Of a stretch of DNA of 23,192 nucleotides, positions 6,042 through 13,902 are shown piece after piece. How positions within the stretch are numbered: the stretch's first letter is position 1; the number at the start of each line of letters is the position of its first letter. This DNA is from Ruminococcus flavefaciens (lineage in GTDB: Bacteria; Bacillota; Clostridia; Oscillospirales; Ruminococcaceae), in assembly GCA_002371825.1 (NCBI GenBank), contig DFHF01000009.1, forward strand, positions 880 to 24,071. Direction: 5' to 3'. Position numbers and translations under genes: made by a program. Below the pieces are notes generated by a model. It made no database searches and was not told the DNA's origin. It worked only from the letters and a program-made list of their open reading frames with translations.

Positions 6042-7026
6042 ATTCCACCTCATAGTAAATAAACTTATTTACTATGAATGTTATCAGTCCGATAGCGCCT
6101 ATAATAATAAGGAAGTATATCCAGGCCATTGCCGAAGCTTCACCGAATGCCCACTCATTCTTCTTATCCAGTATGCGCTTCATTACCGTGTTCATGGGAT
6201 TTGTGAATGTATCTATCACTGTGAAAATGAGATTTGCAAGTATGAAAGGACTTACATAGGGGAAGGTTATCTTCCAGAAAAACTCCCATGAGGTAGCTCC
6301 CTCTATCTGAGCCGCCTCCCTCGCAGATGGAGGTATATTCTGGAGTGCCGCAAGGAAAAGCAGTATCTGTATGCCGGAATTCCATACGATACCGAAGATA
6401 TTATCGGCTACAGTACTTATTATAAGGCTCATCTTGTCGCTGATGCCGTATATCCCAAGAAACTGCATAAGCTCACCCACAAGGTCAGTGGAGAACATTG
6501 TAGAGAACTGCTCACCGCCGGTATTTCCGGTAGAAGTAATATCTCCGCTTATTATCTTGAATACAGGTCCGGTAGCTATGATGACAGGCAGGAAGAAGAT
6601 AGCTCTTGCCAGCGCCCTGCCCTTGAACTTCTGATTCAGTATCACTGCAATGAACAGCGAGAATATGATTATCAGCGGAGTCTTCCAGAGCGTCTCTATA
6701 AGCGTTGCTTCAAGATTATCCACGAACTTCTTATCTGAGTTCACAGCGCTGTTATAGTTGGAGAAGCCCTTCCACACCAGGTCTATACCGCCCTGCTTTA
6801 TCTTTACATTGCAGAAGGAGTATATCAGCGACTTTACCAGAGGTATCAGGAAGAATATCACCGTTCCCACCAGCCATAGGGATATGAAGCAAAGTCCATA
6901 GAGGCCTTTTCTGCGCTGATAGGATATGAGACTGCTCCTGCGGCTTTTTTTCTTTCTGCCCCTGAGCTTTTCTGCCTCTTCGGAGGCTGTCGGCTCAATA
7001 TGCTCAGTTATTTTTTCGTCACTCAT
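6040..7026 (-). CDS. Sugar ABC transporter permease, MalF type (second pair)
   Basis: Partner permease of the MalG-type protein that follows. The 328-residue product has a long basic N-terminal tail (GRKKKSRR near 23-30), a first membrane span at about 44-67, and several more spans. The EAA loop is at about 237-256 (REAAQIEGATSWEFFWKITF, with Glu-Gly at the conserved Asp/Glu-Gly position). Its ATG overlaps the stop of the DUF5696 gene in ATGA, so the pair is physically tied to that secreted protein rather than to a binding protein. No lone binding protein follows it. Membrane topology and family are clear; the substrate is unknown. Confidence 0.93.
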   Translation of the reverse strand: MSDEKITEHIEPTASEEAEKLRGRKKKSRRSSLISYQRRKGLYGLCFISLWLVGTVIFFLIPLVKSLIYSFCNVKIKQGGIDLVWKGFSNYNSAVNSDKKFVDNLEATLIETLWKTPLIIIFSLFIAVILNQKFKGRALARAIFFLPVIIATGPVFKIISGDITSTGNTGGEQFSTMFSTDLVGELMQFLGIYGISDKMSLIISTVADNIFGIVWNSGIQILLFLAALQNIPPSAREAAQIEGATSWEFFWKITFPYVSPFILANLIFTVIDTFTNPMNTVMKRILDKKNEWAFGEASAMAWIYFLIIIGAIGLITFIVNKFIYYEVE

Positions 7027-9875
7027 CTGAACCTTATGCCTCCTTCCTTTTCAAGCTTAGAAAGCTCATATCTCTGACCGTCACATTCTATCCACAGCTC
7101 ATCAAGGTCAGCCCTTATCTCTGTGCCGTCGGAGTATACTGCTGTCAGGAGCTTTCCGTCATTTTCTATTCTGTAGTCTTCAATAAATTTATCGCTTACT
7201 TTTTTAAGAACAGGTGCCAGCATTCCGTATTCCTCTGATGCAGGACCAGTCCAGTTTTTGCTGTTTGCATAGAACAGGGTATCGAACTCGGTATCCTTGA
7301 GCATACTCGTCTCCTCCCACAGCATATCATAGCAGAGATTGCTTCCCGCAACAGCAGAAGTCAGAAGCAGCTCTCCGGCATCAGCACTGCCGTTGACAGG
7401 CCTGGAAGAATAAGGGATGATCCCGTGTATGACCATCTGATAGAATGGGATATCCTCGTCAAATATGTCGAACCTGCTGGAAGTCAGCGGTACATTCTTT
7501 ATGTGGCTGACATATGGAAGCGCATAGGCATTCGCATTGTCTGCAAGTATACCGTTGTCAAGAGATGAGGTCAGCTCCTCATAGCTGTCTGTGAGCTCTT
7601 TCATGGCATCATAGCGTGACACAGCCTTCTTGCCGTAATCTCCGTAAAGGGACGTTGTCATGCTGTCTACAGATACTCCGTCCAGCCCTGCCTTTGAGTA
7701 ATTCTTTGAGACATCGGAAAAGATATCGTCAAAATATCTGGGTGATATAAGGGACATATTCTTCTTGAAGCCGTCCGGTATGCCGTAGGCTCTGTCATAG
7801 CTGACTATGCGGGAGAAATTTCCGGATATCCTTACAGCTGTGCTCGTAAAGGAGTAATATCCGTTTCCGGAATAGAAATCCCTGTTATCAGATACGGGAT
7901 AAAATTCTATATTTTTCCCGCTGATATAGTCAGTCAGCCTGCCGAAGCCCTTTTTGCCGCCCAGTGTCCATGAGGGTGAAGCTCCGGTATCCACCTTGTT
8001 CTTTATACCGTCTGAGGTCCAGTTCTTATATGACACCACCATCTCGTCAACTCCGCTGTCACTGAGGCTGCTGAGAATATCCTTAGCCTGACTGTAATCA
8101 GTCACAGAGGTCTTCATATTTATAGGTATGCCCAGTATGGGACGTTTCTTCATAACTCCGCCGTAAAGGTCAACATACATGGGGGAGCTGTCAGGCTTTG
8201 TCCGGATACTTAATCCCCCCTCATCGAGAAGGTACTCACGGTAGCGTCTGGCAATATCTGTATAATCTGCCCCTTTTTCTGATATGGGATAATATCTCAG
8301 CTCAATGTCATCGGACTTGATCCCGCCTCTTTCAAAAACTGTCAGCGCCTGTCCGTTGGGACCGGTCATGCGATAGGTATCCGTCCCTCTGAGGGTAAAG
8401 CTGAAATTGCATATATTATAGCTGGTCTTTGACTGCTTGGATGTATTCACCGAAAGTGTAGCATTTGAATCTCCCTTTGCAGCCACCACCAGCATGGCAT
8501 TATCTTCCTTGACTATACCATATACCGGCAGGTATATCTGCTCAGTAACCGCTCCCCTTGTGATGGGTACACTTGTTACATCCGGTCCGTAGACCTTCTG
8601 AGAATACGAATTGAATGCCATAGTATGGTTATTATTAAAGCGCACCAGAGCTCCGCAGCCGTCAGGGATAACAAAATACCCGTCTTCATTTTCGGAAGCT
8701 GCTCCGAATCCTCCGAGAAGCCTTACATCTGTGGCAACATTGGCAGACTGGCTCTCCTCGATATCATCCACTTTCAGACTTGCTTTAAGGCAGTCCTCAC
8801 AGAGAGTGTACTCCACCGGGAAGCTGAAGCCTGCGGACTGAAAATCATAATCCACCCTTATACCGCCGCTGATATCCGTGACCTCCATGACGCAGTCATC
8901 AGTATTGGAGCGGAGCATATTATTGCTGCTGCGCTTTTCAGGCTTTCCGTAGGCAAGCACTCCGGAAGAGCGCAGGTCATCCACAAGCAGGTCTGTTGCA
9001 AAGGTATCCTGTGTTGAATCAAGGGGCGCCGACCACCATATATAGCCGGTCTCCTTATTTTCAAGGCCGATATTCACGCTCTGTTCATCCAGCAGCATTC
9101 GATAGCTGTCATTCTCGGCAGCACAGCGGAATATCCCCCGGAAATGTGTCATATCCTCCGTCACCCATGCAAATCTGTCCTGCTTTTCGCTGCGGTATAC
9201 CCTCATACCGTCCTCAGTGCTGTCGTAGACCAGAGTCTCTTCGGTCTTTTTATTGTCGCTGCTCATGCGCTCAAGAGTCTTTCCGTCCTCTGACAGAAAA
9301 ATATTTTTGCTGTCAAGAGTTGAGATAACGCCTTTCAGACTGCTGAGTCTGCCGGAATCCTTATCAAGCTCAGCGATATATCTTCCCTTGCTGCTTATAT
9401 ACCTGACGGCACCGTTTTTGCTTCCCAGCTCCTTCAGCTCTGCTGCGGCAGTTCCGTCAGATTTACGGATGAGGGCACCGTCTCCCAGCTTCTTTGCTTT
9501 TTTTATCTCGTTCTCAGCAGCCTTTTTTTCGTCCTTCTGTGCATCAGTCAGACCGGAGCTGCGGTCAGGCTTTTTCCCGTCACTGAATCCGTGAGCTTTC
9601 CATATCCTGCTCTCAGCCTCATCACTGTATGTGTACACATCAAACTCTGCGGAGCTGCCTGCCAGAGTCATATATTTTTTTACTTCTTCTGCATCGATAT
9701 CTGTCGATTCCACAGCCTCGGAGCGCTTATCTCCCACTTCCTCTGCTTCATCTTCAGTCTCCTCCTGAGCTGACTGCTCCGAGAAGTCTACATCATCTGC
9801 ATATATCCTGCCGCCGGTACTCATGCATGACACCGTAACAAGACACAGCAGTATCCGCCTTATCTTTCTTCCCAT
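7023..9875 (-). CDS. Secreted DUF5696-type glycoside-hydrolase-like protein
   Basis: I recognise this as a DUF5696 protein; its activity is, to my knowledge, not established. With the ATG at 9875 it is 950 residues. That start has a GGCGGTGAT site at good spacing, and the signal peptide then begins at residue 1 with cleavage likely after IYA at 26. An ATG two codons earlier (9881) is an alternative. There is no lipobox. An acidic linker (30-66) and a charged, partly coiled stretch (85-210) precede a beta-rich region (about 245-545) like the N-terminal sandwich of many glycosidases. A TIM-barrel-like part follows (about 560-860) with GLDGVSVDSM at 730-739 (Asp732, Asp737 as candidate catalytic residues) and DEDIPFYQMVIHG at 806-818. 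The C-terminus is a small beta region. It overlaps the next permease by 4 bases. Confidence 0.85.
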   Translation of the reverse strand: MGRKIRRILLCLVTVSCMSTGGRIYADDVDFSEQSAQEETEDEAEEVGDKRSEAVESTDIDAEEVKKYMTLAGSSAEFDVYTYSDEAESRIWKAHGFSDGKKPDRSSGLTDAQKDEKKAAENEIKKAKKLGDGALIRKSDGTAAAELKELGSKNGAVRYISSKGRYIAELDKDSGRLSSLKGVISTLDSKNIFLSEDGKTLERMSSDNKKTEETLVYDSTEDGMRVYRSEKQDRFAWVTEDMTHFRGIFRCAAENDSYRMLLDEQSVNIGLENKETGYIWWSAPLDSTQDTFATDLLVDDLRSSGVLAYGKPEKRSSNNMLRSNTDDCVMEVTDISGGIRVDYDFQSAGFSFPVEYTLCEDCLKASLKVDDIEESQSANVATDVRLLGGFGAASENEDGYFVIPDGCGALVRFNNNHTMAFNSYSQKVYGPDVTSVPITRGAVTEQIYLPVYGIVKEDNAMLVVAAKGDSNATLSVNTSKQSKTSYNICNFSFTLRGTDTYRMTGPNGQALTVFERGGIKSDDIELRYYPISEKGADYTDIARRYREYLLDEGGLSIRTKPDSSPMYVDLYGGVMKKRPILGIPINMKTSVTDYSQAKDILSSLSDSGVDEMVVSYKNWTSDGIKNKVDTGASPSWTLGGKKGFGRLTDYISGKNIEFYPVSDNRDFYSGNGYYSFTSTAVRISGNFSRIVSYDRAYGIPDGFKKNMSLISPRYFDDIFSDVSKNYSKAGLDGVSVDSMTTSLYGDYGKKAVSRYDAMKELTDSYEELTSSLDNGILADNANAYALPYVSHIKNVPLTSSRFDIFDEDIPFYQMVIHGIIPYSSRPVNGSADAGELLLTSAVAGSNLCYDMLWEETSMLKDTEFDTLFYANSKNWTGPASEEYGMLAPVLKKVSDKFIEDYRIENDGKLLTAVYSDGTEIRADLDELWIECDGQRYELSKLEKEGGIRFR

Positions 9876-9894
9876 CTGCATCACCGCCGTTCCG

Positions 9895-10524
9895 TCACAC
9901 CCGGAATCTGTAGGATATCTCAGTGTAGACAGAAAGAATGAATATCCAGATCTGCTGCACAAGAGACATGAACAGAACGAGCAGGAAAAGCATTATCAGC
10001 ATGGCTGCTATGGTGAGTATCACCGCAAATACGGTCTTTCCTCCGGAATACTGATGAACAGATCTCACCGCTGAAAACAGCAGTATCACCGTCCAGCCAA
10101 CACCGATAAGCCTTATAACATTTATAAATACCACTTCATCGCTTACAAGCACATGGGAAAGCAGTACGTTCACAAAGAGCTGCACAATGTACGGCACAAG
10201 CGAGTATGCACTGTATATGCAGATATTCTTCATAGTACCCTCACCGTCAAGGAGAGTACATACAGCCCAGTTTCCCACTACCCATGCGCCAAACAGGACA
10301 AAGCTCTTTACCAGATACGGAACTATGCTGAAGGTCTTGTCATATGGGATACCGAACTGAAAGCCGAAAAGTCTCTCATCGAATATCTCACCGATGAAAA
10401 GGAGAAATACTATGAAAAAGGCTATCCTGACAGAGCCGGACTTCTTCCAGCGCATATCTTCAAAGCCTTCTATGGGATGAGTCACTGCGTGTCTGACCCA
10501 CTGACGCTGAGTAAGATCCATCAT
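9895..10524 (-). CDS. Yip1-family integral membrane protein
   Basis: The 209-residue product is a polytopic membrane protein with about five hydrophobic segments (roughly 33-48, 68-92, 104-128, 134-154 and 163-188). The segment DGEGTMKNICIYSAYSLVPY at 93-112 matches the pattern of the Yip1 domain (a Gly-rich turn, then a helix with a conserved Tyr-Ser-x-x-Pro). The N-terminal PIEGFEDMRW is also typical of bacterial members. The start ATGATG has GGAGGAG eight bases upstream, and the gene lies 4 bases after the NHL gene. Bacterial Yip1 proteins have no general assigned function; the tight placement between two secreted partners suggests a membrane role in this same system. Confidence 0.85.
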   Translation of the reverse strand: MMDLTQRQWVRHAVTHPIEGFEDMRWKKSGSVRIAFFIVFLLFIGEIFDERLFGFQFGIPYDKTFSIVPYLVKSFVLFGAWVVGNWAVCTLLDGEGTMKNICIYSAYSLVPYIVQLFVNVLLSHVLVSDEVVFINVIRLIGVGWTVILLFSAVRSVHQYSGGKTVFAVILTIAAMLIMLFLLVLFMSLVQQIWIFILSVYTEISYRFRV

Positions 10525-10528
10525 AGTA

Positions 10529-12019
10529 TCACTCCTCCTTCTCTTCTTTATCTGCCGCAGCAGTCCTGCGCTTCTTCCTGTATCTCAGGACTGCCGCTGC
10601 TCCGGCAAGGATTACTGTCCCTGCCGCTATCTTTCCGAAATGCCGCCTGAGAAATTCCCGCCTGTAGGCCTCGAAGGCCTTGTCATACAGCTTCGGAGAA
10701 TCCGCAAGCTTTGCATATTTCATAGCGCCCTTATAATCGCCCTTTCTGAGAAGTGCTGAGGCAACTCCGATATATGCCCGGCGATAATTGCCGTCCATTC
10801 TAAGCACCTCATACCAAGGGTCAAGGGCTTCCTCGTAATAACCGTCATTATAGAGAGCAGTCGCCTCGTGAACTATGGAGCCGAAGGCTGTCTCCTCAAA
10901 TATGGTAACTGTGTCCTTGGCCGAATCCAGCACATAGAGCTTATCATCCACAGACTCAACTGCGGCGGCAGTATCAAATCCACCCAGCTGTCTCGCCTTT
11001 GTACCAACTATGAAGAGCAGATTGCACTCCTCGTCATACTGGAAGATACGGCCTGTGGTACGGTCAAGGCAGTTTATGCTGCCGTCATCGGAAATATCTA
11101 TATCCACTATCGCAGACTGCATCAGCTTATTATTAGAGACATCATACATGGGTCTGTAGTCTCCGAAGGCCAGCTCAAGGTCTGCAAAGATATTCTTTCC
11201 CGCTGCATTGAGCTTCTTGACTGTATCTGTAGTCTGGGTAGAGGACTGCGAACAGGTAAAGATGAAATCCCCGTCTATATCGAATCCGGTTATGCCTGAA
11301 GGGACGCTTCTTGCCATTCCAGCCTTTTTCTCATCGGAGCGAAAGATGTTCTTTATATAGTTGCTGATGATCTCAGCAGTCGGCTGAACTCTGTTTGCTC
11401 CGTAAAAGCCGGTGAATTCTCCGTCAGGAGAGAACATAGCTGCACCTGTAGTTATATTGTTCAGCACAACATAGATATTGCCTGCCTTATCGGCTATTAC
11501 CTTCTGCGGCAGGAAGGTCCTCTTCTGGTCATAGACCTCAGAGACCGGCTTCTTTACCTCCATGACCACATTCCCGTCCTTATCTGAGACGAGCACCCTT
11601 GAATTCTGATTATCTGCGATATACATCCAGTCCCGTTCCTCCGAGACGAATATTCCCGTGGGACTGTTGAGTGTAGTCTCAGAGCCGTCCGGCATGATGA
11701 ACTTGTCATATATCCTTACGGCATTTTCAAGTCCGCTGTCAGCGGCGATGATACGGTCATTGCCTGTATCCGCTATATAGAATGTCTTTTCATGGTCACA
11801 GAATATATCGGAAGGCCCGTCCATCGGACCTGCCCCAAGGTCACGGCCGGATACGCTCTTTCCGGCAGTATATCCTGCCTGAGAGGGTATGGCCTCGCCC
11901 CACATATCATAGTTGTATACCTCATATGGCTCATCCGCTGATGTATGGGCCGGAACAGCTCCGGCAGCAAGAAGAAGACCGGATAATACCAGCGTCAGAA
12001 GCCTTGATGATCTTTTCAC
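10529..12019 (-). CDS. Secreted NHL-propeller / TPR protein with C-terminal membrane anchor
   Basis: The product combines a signal peptide, a beta-propeller and a helical tail. I chose the GTG at 12019: GGAAGG lies nine bases upstream and the signal peptide (KRSS, a hydrophobic core, cleavage near HTSA at 28) then starts at residue 1. An ATG at 12073, overlapping the previous stop, would add 18 residues before the signal. The result is 496 residues. NHL-type repeats are visible at about 64-95 (YIADTGNDRI), 117-147 (YIADNQNSRV), 171-200, 303-330 and 349-375. A TPR-like helical stretch covers 379-440 (ALYNDGYYEEALDPWYEVLR), a membrane span 461-479, and a basic then acidic tail ends the protein. 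The propeller is thus predicted outside, tethered to the membrane. Its ligand is unknown; a scaffold or glycan-binding role is inference. Confidence 0.85.
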   Translation of the reverse strand: MKRSSRLLTLVLSGLLLAAGAVPAHTSADEPYEVYNYDMWGEAIPSQAGYTAGKSVSGRDLGAGPMDGPSDIFCDHEKTFYIADTGNDRIIAADSGLENAVRIYDKFIMPDGSETTLNSPTGIFVSEERDWMYIADNQNSRVLVSDKDGNVVMEVKKPVSEVYDQKRTFLPQKVIADKAGNIYVVLNNITTGAAMFSPDGEFTGFYGANRVQPTAEIISNYIKNIFRSDEKKAGMARSVPSGITGFDIDGDFIFTCSQSSTQTTDTVKKLNAAGKNIFADLELAFGDYRPMYDVSNNKLMQSAIVDIDISDDGSINCLDRTTGRIFQYDEECNLLFIVGTKARQLGGFDTAAAVESVDDKLYVLDSAKDTVTIFEETAFGSIVHEATALYNDGYYEEALDPWYEVLRMDGNYRRAYIGVASALLRKGDYKGAMKYAKLADSPKLYDKAFEAYRREFLRRHFGKIAAGTVILAGAAAVLRYRKKRRTAAADKEEKEE

Positions 12020-12069
12020 TTGTACATCCTTCCTTCCCTTTGATGATATGGCCTGTAACGGCCTCAGCC

Positions 12070-12948
12070 TCATTCCTTTATTCCGGAATGAGCCATTGTC
12101 TCAATGACCTGCTTCTGGGCGATCATAAATACTATTATCGGCGGTATCAGCATGAATACTGCCGCTGCCATTGCAACTCCGGCACGGGCCATTCCTGAGG
12201 AGGCCGCCTGAGTAACTACTGTGGGCAGAGTCTTGTACTGCTCCTGGAATACCAGCGAACCGGTCTGTATATTCCATGCAGCCTGAAATGCAAATATTAT
12301 AAGAGTCATCAGTGCAGGCTTCTGATTCGGCATGACTATCTGCCAGCATATCCGGAAATAGCCTGCGCCGTCGACCTTTGCTGCCTCTATCATGGAATCA
12401 GGTATCTGGCTTATCGACTGCCTCATTAGGAAAAGTCCCATGGGCGAGGCTATAGACGGCAGTATAAGTGCTGAATAGGTATCTATCATCCTCAGCTTAG
12501 CCATTACCATGTACTGCATGATATATATTACATTGCTCTGATATAACAGAGCCACTACTATAATGCTGTTCAGTATCCTGCTTCCGGGGAATTTGCATTT
12601 TGCAAGCACAAATGCCGCCATTGATGCAAATACACACTGACAGACCGTTACCGTCACCGTAACAAAGACACTGTTGAACACATACCTGGAAAACGGTACA
12701 CGGTTCTGGTGGAGAGCCTCGAACATATCGCTGAAATTATCGAGGGTCGGTCTTGAGGCATAAAGCTTTGGCGGGAATATGAACAGCTCCTCCACCGGCT
12801 TTATGGACATTATCACCGTCAGGTATATCGGCAGCACCATGAACAGTCCCAGCAGCGTAAGGAATATGAATATCGCCACTGTTCCGCCGATCCTGCGGCC
12901 AGCCTGTCTGTTGGAGGCTTTCAGCTTTGCAGTATTTATCTGTGCCAT
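12070..12948 (-). CDS. Carbohydrate ABC transporter permease, MalG type (first pair)
   Basis: A 292-residue CUT1-type permease with six predicted spans, the first at about 21-44. The EAA loop at about 188-208 reads IEAAKVDGAGYFRICWQIVM, with the conserved Asp-Gly at 193-194. Family hallmarks include the LPIYLTVIMSIKP segment after the first span and NIQTGSLVFQ in the periplasmic-side loop. AGGAGG sits six bases before the ATG and overlaps the stop of the MalF-type partner 10 bases away. It follows the binding protein and its partner, so these three form a canonical importer. The ATPase is not encoded here. Confidence 0.94.
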   Translation of the reverse strand: MAQINTAKLKASNRQAGRRIGGTVAIFIFLTLLGLFMVLPIYLTVIMSIKPVEELFIFPPKLYASRPTLDNFSDMFEALHQNRVPFSRYVFNSVFVTVTVTVCQCVFASMAAFVLAKCKFPGSRILNSIIVVALLYQSNVIYIMQYMVMAKLRMIDTYSALILPSIASPMGLFLMRQSISQIPDSMIEAAKVDGAGYFRICWQIVMPNQKPALMTLIIFAFQAAWNIQTGSLVFQEQYKTLPTVVTQAASSGMARAGVAMAAAVFMLIPPIIVFMIAQKQVIETMAHSGIKE

Positions 12949-12958
12949 AGTCTGCCTC

Positions 12959-13873
12959 CTAATCCATATATCTGCTCAGCATCCTGCTGATGAGCCTGTT
13001 CAGAAGGTACATAACTATAAACAGTATCATGCATATCGCTGAAGCATAGCCCATTTCGTATCTTACCCAGCCGTAGTCATAGGCATGGGTCATGATAGTA
13101 TGAGCCTTGTAGTCTGTACTCGGGAATCCCACCAGATTCTGTGCCACTGTACCTGCTGTGAATGAGCTTACTATCTGCATTACAGCCGCAAACATCATCT
13201 GAGGTCCCATTGATGGGATGACGATGTATATGAGCTCCTGCCAGCGGGTTCGTATACCCTCGATAGCACCTGCCTCATACATGGTGCGGTCGATATTCTG
13301 GAATCCGGCTCTAAGCGCAAGAAAGCCTGCACCAAGGGATATCCAGAGCTGGACTATTATCGTCACACCAAGGACATACCTGCCGTCGGTGAGCCACTGT
13401 ACGGGAGAATTAATCAGTCCCATATTTATGAGAAATGAATTGAGATAGCCGTTCATATCGCCGCTGAATATCAGCTGCCACACCGTATAGACATTGGCCA
13501 TTGAAGGCGCATAGAATATCAGTGTGAATACGGTCTTGAGCTTCGGATGGAGCTCGTTTATGAGCCACGCAAGCAGAAAACAAAGGATATAGCTTATGGG
13601 GCCGGTAAAGAGTGCGAAAACTATCGTTACCCTTATGGAGCGTATGAATACCTTATCTGAAAGGAAAAGAGTGGTATAGTTGGAAAGCCCCACATATTTC
13701 GGCGGCTGGACCATATTAAAATCCGTAAAGCCTATCGGCAGCGACATCACTACCGGCACCACTGTGAAAACTATAAAGAATATCATAAAAGGAGCAAGCA
13801 TTGCATAGCAGGCTCTGTTCTCTTTTACAGACTGCCACAGTGACTTTTTGTTTGCTGAACTGTTCTTAGCCAT
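12959..13873 (-). CDS. Sugar ABC transporter permease, MalF type (first pair)
   Basis: A 304-residue CUT1 permease using the ATG at 13873, which has AAAGGAG eight bases upstream; an in-frame ATG at 13891 would place that ribosome site inside the gene. It has a short basic N-terminus, a first span at about 21-45 (LAPFMIFFIVFTVVPVVMSL), and the EAA loop at about 199-220 (YEAGAIEGIRTRWQELIYIV) with Glu-Gly at the conserved position. It lies 29 bases after the binding-protein gene, which is the usual order for these importers. Compared with the other MalF-type protein (6040-7026) it lacks the long charged N-terminal tail. The substrate is unknown. Confidence 0.94.
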   Translation of the reverse strand: MAKNSSANKKSLWQSVKENRACYAMLAPFMIFFIVFTVVPVVMSLPIGFTDFNMVQPPKYVGLSNYTTLFLSDKVFIRSIRVTIVFALFTGPISYILCFLLAWLINELHPKLKTVFTLIFYAPSMANVYTVWQLIFSGDMNGYLNSFLINMGLINSPVQWLTDGRYVLGVTIIVQLWISLGAGFLALRAGFQNIDRTMYEAGAIEGIRTRWQELIYIVIPSMGPQMMFAAVMQIVSSFTAGTVAQNLVGFPSTDYKAHTIMTHAYDYGWVRYEMGYASAICMILFIVMYLLNRLISRMLSRYMD

Positions 13874-13902
13874 ATGCTGCGCTCCTTTCATAAAATGTTA
13901 TA

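Noticed and set aside
9882..9962. Longer N-terminus for the DUF5696 protein (TTG at 9962)
   Set aside because: It would overlap the Yip1 gene by 68 bases and put 29 residues ahead of the signal peptide; the ATG at 9875 has a better ribosome site.
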